Source: Gemmatimonadaceae bacterium (lineage in GTDB: Bacteria; Gemmatimonadota; Gemmatimonadetes; Gemmatimonadales; Gemmatimonadaceae). From it: DNA of 64,000 nt. The notes beneath the pieces were generated by a model. The model was not told the origin of the DNA. It saw only the letters and a program-made list of their open reading frames with translations, and searched no databases. Where the stretch lies: the NCBI GenBank assembly GCA_036504815.1, contig DASXUN010000021.1, forward strand, positions 434,001 to 498,000. Direction: 5' to 3'. Positions 18,450 to 27,726 of the stretch are shown here, in pieces. Each line of letters starts with the position of its first letter. Positions within the stretch are counted from its first letter, which is position 1. A program made the position numbers and the translations under genes.

Positions 18450-19358
18450 CTAGAACTTCCACGCGGCGCCGAACCACGGCACGAGGACGGTCCCGCCGCC
18501 CGTGCCGAGGACGGTCACGAACCCCATGTCCCAGGAAATGCTTTCGCCGGTCGTGCGAAGCCCCGCCGAGACGAGCGGGTGGTCCTGCACGTTCGGGAAG
18601 ATCCAGTTCTCGGTGACGAACGAGAAGCGGCGAGACAGTCGCCGCGTCGCGCCCACCATCGCCATCGGGTTGCGCGCGGCCTTTCCCTCGGCGAACCCGT
18701 ATCCGCCGCCCAGGGTCAGGGCACCATCGAGACCGCCCCACGTCGCTGCGCCGTACGCGATACCGAAGGTGTTCACGCTCCCGGCGACGTCGCTGAACGG
18801 CGCGCCGCCGACAAACAGTCCGACCGCGGTGTTGAGGCGTTCGGACTGCGTGAGGCCGAGCTTGGCCGACAGCAAATAGACGTTGTTCTTGATGAAGTTG
18901 TCGCTGGGAATCAGCGTCATGGCGCCGCCGAGCGTGAACCGGTCGGTGACGCCGCCATAGCCATCCATGAAGAGCACCCAGTGGTTGGCAACATACCCCT
19001 CGCCCTTCTTCAGGGTGCGCGCAGTCGGGCCGAAGAACAGGCGCGTGGCGTTGGGGTCGTCGGGCCAGTACTCCCCGCCGTGGATGGACGTGGCCCGCAC
19101 GAGCGTGACCGTGCGCACATTCGCGCCGCGCACGACGAACGTGCCGGCCATGGACTCGACGCGCGCCGAGTCGCCCCAGGACTGCGTGATGCGCCCGAGG
19201 ACGGTGGAGCCGTCGCGCAGCTTGATGAGCTGGCGCGCGCTGGTGTCGGGGGCGACGGCGAGCACGGGGCCGCCGGCCTGGGCGTGCGCCGCGGCGGGGG
19301 CGAGGAGGGCGAGGAGGGCGCAGAGCGCGCCGGCGAGGAGAACGAGGCGAGAGGGCAT
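18450..19358 (-). CDS. Probable outer-membrane beta-barrel protein
   Basis: Protein of 302 residues with a signal peptide (LLAPAAAHA-QA). Residues ~40-90 (IKLRDGSTVLGRITQSWGD, then VESMAGTFVVRGANVRTVTL) look like a small SH3/Sm-like beta module. The rest alternates polar and hydrophobic residues in strand-length blocks and ends in Trp-Lys-Phe, the aromatic C-terminus typical of outer-membrane barrels. ATG at 19358 puts the signal at the N-terminus. The TIM-barrel glycosidase follows after 30 bp. Ligand unknown. Confidence 0.6.
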   Translation of the reverse strand: MPSRLVLLAGALCALLALLAPAAAHAQAGGPVLAVAPDTSARQLIKLRDGSTVLGRITQSWGDSARVESMAGTFVVRGANVRTVTLVRATSIHGGEYWPDDPNATRLFFGPTARTLKKGEGYVANHWVLFMDGYGGVTDRFTLGGAMTLIPSDNFIKNNVYLLSAKLGLTQSERLNTAVGLFVGGAPFSDVAGSVNTFGIAYGAATWGGLDGALTLGGGYGFAEGKAARNPMAMVGATRRLSRRFSFVTENWIFPNVQDHPLVSAGLRTTGESISWDMGFVTVLGTGGGTVLVPWFGAAWKF

Positions 19359-19400
19359 GTGTTGAATACACGCCGCGTCGGCAATTGGGTCAATAGCACC

Positions 19401-19435
19401 CACCCGCCGGCCGCGACGCGCGCGACCGGCGGGTG
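19401..19435. terminator. Hairpin downstream of the S46 peptidase gene
   Basis: CACCCGCCGG (19401-19410) and CCGGCGGGTG (19426-19435) form a perfect 10-bp stem with a 15-nt GC-rich loop. It lies 27 bp after the peptidase stop and before the barrel gene. There is no T-run on either side, so it may be a weak or processing hairpin. Confidence 0.45.
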
Positions 19436-19461
19436 TATTGGTAACTACTTGATACTAAATA

Positions 19462-21618
19462 CTACTTCTTCGCGGCGGCCGCCTCGAGCTCCTGCGTGAT
19501 GCGCGGCAGGCCGTACACCTTCTTGAGCGCCTCGGTGATGCCGGCGGTGTGCACGGCCACCGTGCGGGCCACGTCGTCGGTGAAGATGAAGCGGTTCGGC
19601 AGGCTCTCGATGTTGCCGTCGAAGACCAGGCCCACCACTTCCGCCCTGGCGTTGATCACCGGGCTGCCGGAGTTGCCGCCGATGATGTCGTGCGTGCTGG
19701 TGAAGTTGATGGGCGTCGTCATGTCCACCGCGGTGCGGGCGTTCACCCAGCGCGGCGCGAGCTGGAACGGCGGCTTGTTGTCGAACTCGGCGCTGCGGCC
19801 GTAGAGACCGTAGATGCTGGTCTTGTACGGGGCGATGGTGCCGTTGTACGGGAAGCCGGCGACCACGCCGTCGGTGATGCGCAGCGTGAAGGTGGCGTCC
19901 GGCGGCAGGCTCTCGCCGTAGGCGGCGTAGATGGCCTGGCCCACCAGCTCGACGTTCGCGCTGATGGTGGTGTTCAGCTTCATCGCGCGCATCGAGTGCC
20001 TGGTGGCCATCGGGTTCACCTGGCGGGCGAACACGATGAGCGGGTCGGTGCTGGCGGCCACGGCGGCGGCGCCGCCGTCGAGCAGCGCCTTGCGCGCCTC
20101 GACCTTGGTGAGCGTCGTGTTGTCGAGCAGGGCGGCGGCGGCTTCAGCCGGCGCCTTGCCGTTCAGCGCGAGCTTGACGAACGGGTCGTTCGGGCCCAGC
20201 GCCTTGAGCGCGCGCTCGAACTGCATGGCGAGGAGCTGCTTGTCCATCGCGACGTCCACCGGCATGCTGGCGCCAATCTGTCCCTTGGCGCGCGCGAGGC
20301 CCGGGCCGCGATAGGCCTGGAGGCGGAGCGAATCGGCCAGTTTCTCCTGCTCCGGAATGCGGACGATGCCGGCGGCGAGATTCAGCAGCGTCGAGCCCGC
20401 GAACCCCTGGAACTGCTGGGCGACGAAGAACGAGCCCAATTCCTTCTGCGCGGCGGCGATGTTGTCCCACGACTTGCCGTACTTGCCGGCGAGGTCGGGC
20501 TTGCCCAGGATGCGCGCGCGGAAATCCTTCTCGAACGCGGCCTTCTTGGCCATGATGTTCTTGTCGATCAGGCCGGCGTTGTAGCCCGTGACGGCCTTCT
20601 GCGAGTTCTCGAGGCCGAAGACGGTGTTCTCGTACATCCGCTTGTTGGCCTCGCTCTGCGCGACGAGCGCCTTGAAGAAGGCAATCTGCGCCTTGTAGTT
20701 GGCAAGCTGGAACGGATACTGGTAGTCGCGCAGGAATTCCATCTGCGCCATGGTCAGCAGGCGGCCGGTGCTTCCCGGGTTGCCGACGACGAACGTCAGC
20801 TCGCCTTCGCCCGCGCCCTTGGCGTTCCACTTGAGGTAGTGCGGCGCCTTGAACGGGGCGTTGTTCTCGTAGACGCGCAGCAGCGTGAGGTCGAGGTCGT
20901 AGCGCGGATACGTGAAGTTGTCCGGATCGCCGCCGAAGAACGACGTCCCTTCTTCCGGCGCCATCACGAGGCGGACGTCAATGTAGCGCTTGTAGCGATA
21001 GAGCGAGTACTTGCCGCCCTGGTAGAACGTGACGACCTGGCAGGTGAGGCCGCCCACCGAGCAGGCGGCCTGGATGTCGTTGATCGCCTTGTCGCGCTGC
21101 TCCACCTGCTCGGCGGTCTTCTTGGAGGTCACGGCCGCGCGCACCTTGGCGGTCACGTCCTCGGTGCCGACGAGCTGGTCGGCGTACATGCCGGGGCACT
21201 TCTTCTCGTCCTCGAGCTTGGCCGAGGTGAAGCCGGCCTCCTGGTAGCTCGTGTCCTTGGGCGAGACGGCGGTGATGCAGCCGCGGGCGCAGTGATGGTT
21301 GGTCATCACCAGGCCGTTGTCGCTCACGAACGACGCGGAGCAGCCGGGGATGCGGACGGCGGAGAGGCGCACATGCTCGAGCCATTCCTTGGTGGGCTCA
21401 AAGCCGTAGCGGCCCTTCCAGTAGTCCATCGGCGGCGCGTCGAAGGTCCACATGGTGCCGAATTCCTTGATCCAGCCGCCGGGGCCGGTCTGCACCAGGG
21501 CCGCGGCCGCCGCTGGCGCCTTGGCGGCCGGCTTGGCCTGCGCGCTCGCCAGCGCCGGAATCAGGAGCACCGCGATCAGGGCCGCGAGGAAGCGGATGCT
21601 GCGAAGAGATGAGATCAT
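19462..21618 (-). CDS. S46-family dipeptidyl-peptidase (DPP7/DPP11 type)
   Basis: Protein of 718 residues with a signal peptide, the usual S46 length. The catalytic triad is visible: His in VMTNHHCARG, Asp in YPRYDLDLTLLRVYEN, Ser in GGNSGSPVINA near residue 650. These periplasmic enzymes remove dipeptides from the N-terminus of oligopeptides. The residue after FD in GLVFDGN is Gly, as in DPP7-type enzymes preferring hydrophobic P1 residues, rather than the Arg of DPP11; this specificity is inferred. It fits the peptide-degrading theme of the window. Confidence 0.95.
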   Translation of the reverse strand: MISSLRSIRFLAALIAVLLIPALASAQAKPAAKAPAAAAALVQTGPGGWIKEFGTMWTFDAPPMDYWKGRYGFEPTKEWLEHVRLSAVRIPGCSASFVSDNGLVMTNHHCARGCITAVSPKDTSYQEAGFTSAKLEDEKKCPGMYADQLVGTEDVTAKVRAAVTSKKTAEQVEQRDKAINDIQAACSVGGLTCQVVTFYQGGKYSLYRYKRYIDVRLVMAPEEGTSFFGGDPDNFTYPRYDLDLTLLRVYENNAPFKAPHYLKWNAKGAGEGELTFVVGNPGSTGRLLTMAQMEFLRDYQYPFQLANYKAQIAFFKALVAQSEANKRMYENTVFGLENSQKAVTGYNAGLIDKNIMAKKAAFEKDFRARILGKPDLAGKYGKSWDNIAAAQKELGSFFVAQQFQGFAGSTLLNLAAGIVRIPEQEKLADSLRLQAYRGPGLARAKGQIGASMPVDVAMDKQLLAMQFERALKALGPNDPFVKLALNGKAPAEAAAALLDNTTLTKVEARKALLDGGAAAVAASTDPLIVFARQVNPMATRHSMRAMKLNTTISANVELVGQAIYAAYGESLPPDATFTLRITDGVVAGFPYNGTIAPYKTSIYGLYGRSAEFDNKPPFQLAPRWVNARTAVDMTTPINFTSTHDIIGGNSGSPVINARAEVVGLVFDGNIESLPNRFIFTDDVARTVAVHTAGITEALKKVYGLPRITQELEAAAAKK

Positions 21619-21804
21619 ATGAAAGAGGGGGTGAAGAGGGCGGAGTGCGGGGGTGAAGGAACAGTCTCTTATGGTACCCGCAATTCCATGCCGTTCCTAT
21701 GGCAGGGCACCCTGACAATGTGTAGGGCAATTCCCAGCTTGGAAATGGGGGCGGAATTCGTTGACGTTAGGGGAGCCGCAAACTCCCGTCTCCGGACTAC
21801 CCCA

Positions 21805-22272
21805 ATGACGCTCATTCGCTCGGCCACGATCGCGCTGGCTTTCGTCGCCCTGACCGCCACCGCGCAGGCACAGGGCAAGCAGTACGGCAAGCCGCTGACC
21901 CTCAAGGAGAAGACGCCCATCTCCAAGATCCTCCAGAATCCGCACGCCTATCACGGCCAGAAGGTCCAGGTGGAGGGGGCGATCATCGAGGTCTGCGAGG
22001 AGCGCGGCTGCTGGATCAAGATCGCCAGCGACAAGCCGTTGGAGTCGATCCGCTTCAAGGTGGATGATGGCGTGATCGTCTTCCCGCTCGACGCCAAGGG
22101 AAAGAAGGCGACCGTCGAGGGCGAAGTGCAGGTGAAGATGCTGACGGCGGCGCAGGCGCTGGCCCAGGCCAAGGAGATGGCCAAGGAGCGCGGCACCAAG
22201 GTGGATGAGTCGAAGTACACCAAGGACGTGATGGACGTCCAGATCAAGGGCGAAGGGGCGCGGATTCAGTAG
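21805..22272 (+). CDS. Exported DUF4920 protein
   Basis: Protein of 155 residues with a signal peptide ending in AQA-QGK. The core has ISKILQNPHAYHGQKVQVEG, an OB-fold-like opening, and CEERGCWIKIASD, the cysteine pair typical of DUF4920, followed by a Lys-rich C-terminal third. Function is unknown; the family is often found with redox or metal proteins. An ATG at 21805 was chosen over longer frames because the signal peptide then starts at residue 1. The transporter gene follows after 53 bp. Confidence 0.8.
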   Translation: MTLIRSATIALAFVALTATAQAQGKQYGKPLTLKEKTPISKILQNPHAYHGQKVQVEGAIIEVCEERGCWIKIASDKPLESIRFKVDDGVIVFPLDAKGKKATVEGEVQVKMLTAAQALAQAKEMAKERGTKVDESKYTKDVMDVQIKGEGARIQ

Positions 22273-22325
22273 GCGCCGCCGCGGCGCGTTGCGCTGGTCT
22301 GGGAAAGCGCCGATCTTCACACGCC

Positions 22326-23606
22326 ATGAACCTGCGCCGCATCCACCACAACCTCACCTTCCGCGTCCTGCTCGCCGTCACCATCGGCGTGATTCTCGGG
22401 GTGGTGAATCCCGAGCTGGCGAAGGAGATGAAGCCGCTCGGCGACACCTTCGTGAAACTGGTCAAGATGATCATCGGGCCGATCATCTTCCTCACGATCG
22501 TCCTCGGCATCTCGAACATCGCCGACGTCAAGAAGATCGGCCGGGTGGGCGGCAAGGCGTTCATCTACTTCGAGGTGGTGACCACTTTTGCGCTCGCCAT
22601 CGGGCTGATGGTGGTGAACTACACCAAGCCCGGCGCGGGGCTCGACGCGTCGCAGCTCGTGAGCGGCGATGTGAGCGCGTACGCCACGCAGGCCAAGCAG
22701 ATGGGCTTCGTGGACTACCTGATGCACATCGTGCCGTCGAGCCCGGTGCAGGCGTTCGCGCAGGGCGAGATCCTGCAGATCGTCTTCTTCGCGGTGCTGT
22801 TCGGCATGGCGGTGGTAACGATGCCGGTGAGCGTGACGCCGCTCATGGACGTGCTCGAGAAGACGCTCGAGGTGATGTTCCGCATCGTCCAGCTGATCAT
22901 GAAGGTCGCGCCGCTCGGCGCCTTCGGCGCGATGGCGTTCACGGTGGGCACGTTCGGGCTCAAGACGCTGATTCCGCTCGGGCGGCTGATGCTCGATGTC
23001 TACACGACGATGGCGCTGTTCATCTTCATTGTCCTGAACCTGATTGCGCGCTACTACAAGTTCAGCCTCCTCGCCTTCCTCAACTACATCCGCGAGGAGA
23101 TCCTGCTGGTGCTGGGGACGAGCTCGTCGGAGGCGGCGCTGCCGCGGCTGATGCAGAAGCTCGAGCGCTACGGATGCGCGCGCCCGGTGGTGGGGCTCGT
23201 GGTGCCGACGGGGTATTCGTTCAACCTCGACGGGACGAGCATCTACCTGACGATGGCGACGATCTTCCTGGCGCAGGTCTACGGCAAGGACCTGCCGCTG
23301 TCGCAGCAGCTGGGGATCCTGCTCATCCTGATGATCACGTCCAAGGGGGCGGCCGGCGTGACGGGGAGCGGATTCATCGTGCTCGCAAGCACGCTGGCGA
23401 GCGTGAACGTGATTCCCATCGAGGGGATCGCGCTGCTGCTCGGCGTGGACCGCTTCATGAGCGAGGCGCGCGCCATCACCAACCTCATTGGCAACGGCGT
23501 GGCGACGCTGGTGATCTCGCGCAGCGAGAACGCCTTCGACGACCAGATGCGGGAGAGCGCGGTGATCGAGCTCCGCGAGGCGCGGCTGGCGGGGAAGGCG
23601 GACTAG
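22326..23606 (+). CDS. Dicarboxylate/amino acid:cation symporter (DAACS family)
   Basis: Protein of 426 residues with about eight membrane helices and two re-entrant hairpins. The first hairpin carries the serine-rich LGTSSSEAALPRLM; helix 7 has GYSFNLDGTSIYLT (NMDGT-like) and hairpin 2 has SKGAAGVTGSGFIVL. These bind substrate and cations in GltPh, GltP and DctA. It should import a C4-dicarboxylate or Glu/Asp with Na+ or H+. Which substrate cannot be told by eye. VanZ-like gene follows after 2 bp. Confidence 0.94.
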   Translation: MNLRRIHHNLTFRVLLAVTIGVILGVVNPELAKEMKPLGDTFVKLVKMIIGPIIFLTIVLGISNIADVKKIGRVGGKAFIYFEVVTTFALAIGLMVVNYTKPGAGLDASQLVSGDVSAYATQAKQMGFVDYLMHIVPSSPVQAFAQGEILQIVFFAVLFGMAVVTMPVSVTPLMDVLEKTLEVMFRIVQLIMKVAPLGAFGAMAFTVGTFGLKTLIPLGRLMLDVYTTMALFIFIVLNLIARYYKFSLLAFLNYIREEILLVLGTSSSEAALPRLMQKLERYGCARPVVGLVVPTGYSFNLDGTSIYLTMATIFLAQVYGKDLPLSQQLGILLILMITSKGAAGVTGSGFIVLASTLASVNVIPIEGIALLLGVDRFMSEARAITNLIGNGVATLVISRSENAFDDQMRESAVIELREARLAGKAD

Positions 23607-23608
23607 CG

Positions 23609-24724
23609 ATGAAGGGGGACGCGCGCGCTCTCGTTACGCGCGCCAGTGCCGCGCTCTGGCTGGCGACCACGCTGCTGCTCACGCTGCAGCCCGTGGGGCA
23701 GGGGACGTCCGTCAGGTTCTGGGGTTTCTTCACCGAGACGATGGCCGGCGTCGATTACGCGCAGAACGTCGTGCTGTTTCTTCCGCTCGGATGGATTGCC
23801 AGCCGCGGGCGCTGGCGCTGGTGGCACGCCGTGCTGGCCGGCCTGGTGGTGAGCGGGAGCATCGAGTTCATCCAGCAGTGGGTGCCGGGGCGGACGAGCC
23901 AGGCCACCGATATCGCGTTCAACATCGCAGGGACCGCGCTCGGCTGGTGGATGGCGACGCGCGCGACCCAACCGCGAGTGCGGCTGGCCATCGCCTTTTC
24001 GGTTCTCATCGGGTTCCTCGGCTTGCACCAGCTGAACACGATGTGGCCAGAGCCGGTGGAACTCGTCGGCGGCGCGGGCGTCTGGCAGACCGTGGACCGC
24101 ATCTCGTGCCCCGCGGGGACGCGGGAGACGACGGCGTGCATCGTCGTGCCCAACACGGCGCAGAGCGGCAACAAGTATGTGCGCGTGGTCGGCGTCGGCG
24201 ACCGGACCTACGCCCGCGTGCAGAGCAGCGCCCTCGGGCGGACGCTGACCGACCGTGACTGCGTGCTCCTGATGTTCGAGAACACCATTGGGACGCGTAT
24301 GCGCCTACGGCCGCCGCTCGAAGCGGCGTGCGGCGTGGCCGACACGCTCAAGCAGGTCATACTGCTGCAGGTGGATCCCCGGCTCGAGCATGAAGTGCGC
24401 GGCGAGTGGACGCCAACGCGGGTGGGTGCGTGGATGTGGCCGGTCTGGCCGTTCCAGTCGTACCAGCCGCTGGTGCAGGTCGTGGCGGCGGCGCTCACGT
24501 TCGTGGTGCTTGTCTCGCTGATGATCGGCACCTCGCCGTGGGTGATACCGGCGGGGTACCTGGCGATGCTCGAAGTCGTCGCGCTGATTGCGGGTATGCG
24601 CACACCGGGGTGGTGGGAGATCGCGGCGTCGGCGCTCGGCTGGCTGATCGCCGCCGGAGCGGTGCGGCTTGACCGGTGGTGGCGCGCCGAACGCACCTTA
24701 AGCGCGACGGACGGAGGCACCTGA
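23609..24724 (+). CDS. VanZ-family membrane protein
   Basis: Protein of 371 residues. The first ~130 residues form a VanZ-like domain with DYAQNVVLFLPLGWIASR and SGSIEFIQQWVPGRTSQATDIAFN, including the conserved E-QxxxPGR-xxxDxxxN pattern. An extracytoplasmic segment of ~130 residues with cysteines follows, then three more membrane helices. VanZ proteins affect glycopeptide or lipoglycopeptide susceptibility in some bacteria, but most homologues have unknown roles. Start overlaps nothing and lies 2 bp after the symporter stop, so it is probably co-transcribed. Confidence 0.85.
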   Translation: MKGDARALVTRASAALWLATTLLLTLQPVGQGTSVRFWGFFTETMAGVDYAQNVVLFLPLGWIASRGRWRWWHAVLAGLVVSGSIEFIQQWVPGRTSQATDIAFNIAGTALGWWMATRATQPRVRLAIAFSVLIGFLGLHQLNTMWPEPVELVGGAGVWQTVDRISCPAGTRETTACIVVPNTAQSGNKYVRVVGVGDRTYARVQSSALGRTLTDRDCVLLMFENTIGTRMRLRPPLEAACGVADTLKQVILLQVDPRLEHEVRGEWTPTRVGAWMWPVWPFQSYQPLVQVVAAALTFVVLVSLMIGTSPWVIPAGYLAMLEVVALIAGMRTPGWWEIAASALGWLIAAGAVRLDRWWRAERTLSATDGGT

Positions 24725-24816
24725 TCATGCGCGGCAAGCCGGCCATCACGATTTCCGACGAGGCGCGCAAGCGGGCGAAGTAGCGGGTCAGCGCGTCGCG
24801 CCCGGCGACGACCGGA

Positions 24817-25284
24817 CTACGACGGTACGCGCCCCGTCCAGCGCAGCACGGCGCACATGCAGCGATGGAACGGGTCCACCGGCTCGCAGTACATCATCGG
24901 GCAGCCGCCGACGATGGCCTGCAGCCCGAGCCGCTCCGCCTCGGCGACCGCTTCGGCCGAGACGCTGCCATCGCCGATGGAGCGATGGAACCAGACCGCG
25001 CGCACGCCGCGCGCCGCCCCCTCGCGCACGAGCGCCACGCCGGTGGCCGGGTGCGCCGCCATCATCAGCGCATCGACCTCGCCGGGAATGGATGCCAGGT
25101 CGGGGTAGCAGGTTGCCCCTTCCAGTGCGTTGGCGTTCGGATTGACCGGCACCACGTCATGCCCGCTGTCGCGCAGGCGGCGGAAGATGGCATTGGCGGG
25201 CTGGCGCGGATCGCGCGATACGCCGGCGACGGCGATGCGGCGGGCGCGGAGGAACTGATCTATGGATGTGGGGAGAGTTCGCAT
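24817..25284 (-). CDS. CoA-binding domain protein (YccU-like)
   Basis: Protein of 155 residues, a single Rossmann-type CoA-binding domain: RRIAVAGVSRDPRQPANAIF, DVVPVNPNANALEGATCYPDL, and GVRAVWFHRSIGDGSVSAEA, ending in the family block VGGCPMMYCEPVDPFH. The function of stand-alone members is unclear. The start at 25284 is chosen because the Rossmann fold begins soon after. It is divergent from the TetR gene, and the duplicated operator lies between them, so TetR could affect both. Confidence 0.88.
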   Translation of the reverse strand: MRTLPTSIDQFLRARRIAVAGVSRDPRQPANAIFRRLRDSGHDVVPVNPNANALEGATCYPDLASIPGEVDALMMAAHPATGVALVREGAARGVRAVWFHRSIGDGSVSAEAVAEAERLGLQAIVGGCPMMYCEPVDPFHRCMCAVLRWTGRVPS

Positions 25285-25370
25285 GGATTGATGGTGCGAA
25301 CGCCAGGGAAGGGACGCCAGAGGCACTGGACGGTCCCCCGGGAACCCCGCCCCCCGCCCTTGCGTTCATT

Positions 25371-25408
25371 GCAAGTAATTGCTTGCTTTCAAGCAAGTGC
25401 TTACTTGC
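25371..25408. promoter_or_regulatory. Duplicated TetR-type operator
   Basis: Two 16-bp imperfect palindromes, GCAAGTAATTGCTTGC (25371-25386) and GCAAGTGCTTACTTGC (25393-25408), start 22 bp apart, about two helical turns. They lie 17 bp before the tetR ATG. The layout fits cooperative binding of two repressor dimers and autoregulation of the efflux operon. Confidence 0.75.
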
Positions 25409-25425
25409 ATTCAACGCGAGCCCCT

Positions 25426-26055
25426 ATGACCGTTCCCACCCGCGACCACATCCTCGACGCCGCGGCGAAAGTCTTCGCCGAGCACGGCTTCCGCGGCGCG
25501 ACCACCCGGCTCATCGCCGAGGCGGCCGACGTCAACGAGGTGACCCTCTTTCGCCTCTTCGGCTCCAAGGACGCCCTCCTTGGCGAAGCCATCCGCACCC
25601 GCGTCTATGAACGCGAGGTCTCCCAGCTGCCGGACGCCCCCGGCGACGCCCGTGCCGAACTGATTGCGTGGGCCTCGGTGGAGTACAGCAACATCCTCGC
25701 GCACCGCCCCTCCATCCGGCAGGGAATGACCGAGCTCATCGAACGTCCGGAACTGCGCCGCTGCATGGCGCAGGGACCGCTCGGCGGGTACACGCGCCTG
25801 CAACGGTACCTGACGGCGCTCGCACGCGACGGTCGCTGTGCCAAGGATGCGAATGCCATCAATGCCTCGGCCATGCTCCTCGGTGCGCTGTTCTCCGACG
25901 CGATGGGGCGCGACATGATGCCCGAGGCGCTGCCTCCGGCCAAGCAGGTGCCCGCCGCATACGTGGACCTGATGCTTGCCGCCATCGGCTATCACGCCGA
26001 GCAGACTGCCCCCCGTCGCCGCCCTTCGACCGCGCGCGCCAAGCGCAGCGCCTGA
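25426..26055 (+). CDS. TetR-family transcriptional regulator
   Basis: Protein of 209 residues. The N-terminal DNA-binding domain is clear: RDHILDAAAKVFAEHGFRGA, TTRLIAEAADVNEVTLFRLF, the standard TetR helix-turn-helix. The C-terminal ligand domain is variable. It precedes the TolC-MFP-RND genes by 16 bp on the same strand and follows two palindromic repeats, so it most likely represses its own operon until a pump substrate binds. The inducer is unknown. Confidence 0.92.
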   Translation: MTVPTRDHILDAAAKVFAEHGFRGATTRLIAEAADVNEVTLFRLFGSKDALLGEAIRTRVYEREVSQLPDAPGDARAELIAWASVEYSNILAHRPSIRQGMTELIERPELRRCMAQGPLGGYTRLQRYLTALARDGRCAKDANAINASAMLLGALFSDAMGRDMMPEALPPAKQVPAAYVDLMLAAIGYHAEQTAPRRRPSTARAKRSA

Positions 26056-26071
26056 CCCGGAGGGCCTTCAT

Positions 26072-27643
26072 ATGAACAGACCATCTCTCATGCGAATCAT
26101 CTCGGGTACGACACGCGCCGCCCGTGGCGCCAGCCTGCTGCTCGCCCTCGCGCTCCCCGCGATGGCGCACGCCCAGGGTTCGGCCGCGCCGGCCCAGCTG
26201 TCGCTGGCCGACGCGCTGAAGCTGGCGGAACAGCGCAGCGAGGCGCTCAAGATCGCCGAGGCCGGACTGAAGCGCACGCAGGGTCAGCGCTATCAGGCGC
26301 GCGCGCAGTTCTATCCGCAGCTCAACGGCACCGCGGGCTACCAGCGCACGCTCGAGAGCCAGTTCCAGGCCATCAGCAGGAGCGCGGGGAGTTCGTCGAA
26401 CGGGAGTTCGAACGGCGGCTCGAGCGGAAGCGGCTCGGATTCGAGCAGCAGCGGCGGCAGCGACCTGGCGAGTTCGCCGATCGCCAAGATCTTCGCCGCG
26501 CCCAGCACGGTGACGCTCGGCTTGCAGTTCAGCCAGAACCTCTTCACGGCCGGCAAGCTGACCGCGGCCAACAAGGGCGCTGACGCGGCCGAACGCGCCG
26601 CGCAGGCCGGCGTGGCGACCGCGCGCGCCCAACTGGTGATCGACGTCGCGCAGGCGTACTACAACGCGGTGGCCGCCGATCGCATGGCGGCGATTGCCGA
26701 CAGCGCGCTAGCGCAGGCCGAGCGCGCGCTCAAGCAGACGGAACTGGCGCGCCAGGTGGGAACGAGCGCCGAGTTTGACCTGCTGCGCGCGCGCGTGACC
26801 CGCGACAACTCGCGGCCGATGGCGATCCAGGCGCGCGCCACCCGCGACATCGCGTACATGCACCTGCGGCAGATGCTGGGGCTCTCGCTGTCCGGACCGA
26901 TGACGCTCACCAGTTCGGTGCGCGACGACCTGACCGCCGAACAGGCGATGGCGCAGACCGCCCGCACGGTGCTGACGGGACCGGTGGCGCTGCCGCGCGA
27001 GAACGCCAGCGCGGTGCCCGACACGAGCGTGGAGCACCGCGCCGCGGTGCGGCAGGCCGCCGACGCGCTCGAGGCGCAGCGCTACGCGTTGCGCGCCGCC
27101 AACTGGCAGCGCCTGCCGAGCATTCAGCTGAGCAGCAGCTACCAGCGCTTTGGCTATCCGCGCGATGGCACCTTCCTGCCGAACTCGTTCGCGCAGTTCT
27201 ACCCGAACTGGACGGCGACGATGGGCTTCAGCTTCCCGATCTGGACGAGCGGGCGCCTGCTGGGCGAGAAGATGGTGGCGCAGGCCAACTACGCGGAGGC
27301 GCAGCAGCGCCTGCAGCAGGCGCGCGAGGCGGCGGAACTCGACGCCCGCGTGAGCATCAGCCAGTACGAACAGGCGCAGGCCGCGTACGCGGCGAGCGTC
27401 GGCACCGACGAACAGGCGGCCAAGGCATACGCCATCGCCGAGGTGCGCTATCAGGAGGGGATCAGCACGCAGTTGGAACTGGACCAGTCGCGCACGCAGC
27501 TGCAGCAGGCGCGCATCAATCGCGTGCTGGCGGCGCGCGACTTTGAACTGGCCCGCCTGCGCCTGGTGTTGCTCCGCGACCTGCCGCTGAGCGGTGCGCC
27601 GGCCGGCATGTCGTCCGCTTCCACGACGGGAGGAATGCGCTAA
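26072..27643 (+). CDS. TolC-family outer-membrane efflux channel
   Basis: Protein of 523 residues with a signal peptide (ALPAMAHA-QG). Two repeats of the OEP fold are recognisable through LSLADALKLAEQRSEALKIA and the later coiled-coil with ARINRVLAARDFELARLRL. A serine/glycine-rich loop at ~105-145 (GSSSNGSSNGGSSGSGSDSS) probably lies at an extracellular loop. It forms the outer-membrane exit duct for the pump encoded next. GGAGGG ribosome site precedes the ATG by about 10 nt. Confidence 0.93.
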   Translation: MNRPSLMRIISGTTRAARGASLLLALALPAMAHAQGSAAPAQLSLADALKLAEQRSEALKIAEAGLKRTQGQRYQARAQFYPQLNGTAGYQRTLESQFQAISRSAGSSSNGSSNGGSSGSGSDSSSSGGSDLASSPIAKIFAAPSTVTLGLQFSQNLFTAGKLTAANKGADAAERAAQAGVATARAQLVIDVAQAYYNAVAADRMAAIADSALAQAERALKQTELARQVGTSAEFDLLRARVTRDNSRPMAIQARATRDIAYMHLRQMLGLSLSGPMTLTSSVRDDLTAEQAMAQTARTVLTGPVALPRENASAVPDTSVEHRAAVRQAADALEAQRYALRAANWQRLPSIQLSSSYQRFGYPRDGTFLPNSFAQFYPNWTATMGFSFPIWTSGRLLGEKMVAQANYAEAQQRLQQAREAAELDARVSISQYEQAQAAYAASVGTDEQAAKAYAIAEVRYQEGISTQLELDQSRTQLQQARINRVLAARDFELARLRLVLLRDLPLSGAPAGMSSASTTGGMR

Positions 27644-27648
27644 TGACT

Positions 27649-27717
27649 CCCCTGCACCCTGCACCACACAGTGCCCGTGCCCTTGCACCCCACCGTGCCC
27701 GTGCCCTTTCACTCCCA
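27649..27717 (+). repeat. GC-rich repeat arm between TolC and MFP genes
   Basis: Two near-repeats containing GTGCCCGTGCCCTT lie directly after the TolC stop. The first ~40 bp (27652-27692) match, at roughly nine bases in ten, the reverse complement of 32011-32050 behind the RND gene. The pair therefore brackets the MFP and RND genes as inverted copies. An in-frame reading through the repeat would extend the MFP protein by low-quality residues. Confidence 0.65.
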
Positions 27718-27726
27718 ATGACTCCG

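Noticed and set aside
19549-21612. Long plus-strand frame opposite the S46 peptidase
   Set aside because: Antisense shadow; the peptidase on the other strand has a complete catalytic triad.
24727-24783. Tiny frame of 18 codons (MRGKPAITISDEARKRAK) after the VanZ gene
   Set aside because: No ribosome site, no homologue I recognise and too short to support. It could be a gene remnant.
27643-27726. Extended N-terminus for the MFP protein starting at the TolC stop overlap
   Set aside because: The added 28 residues are encoded by repeat DNA and would bury the lipoprotein signal sequence.
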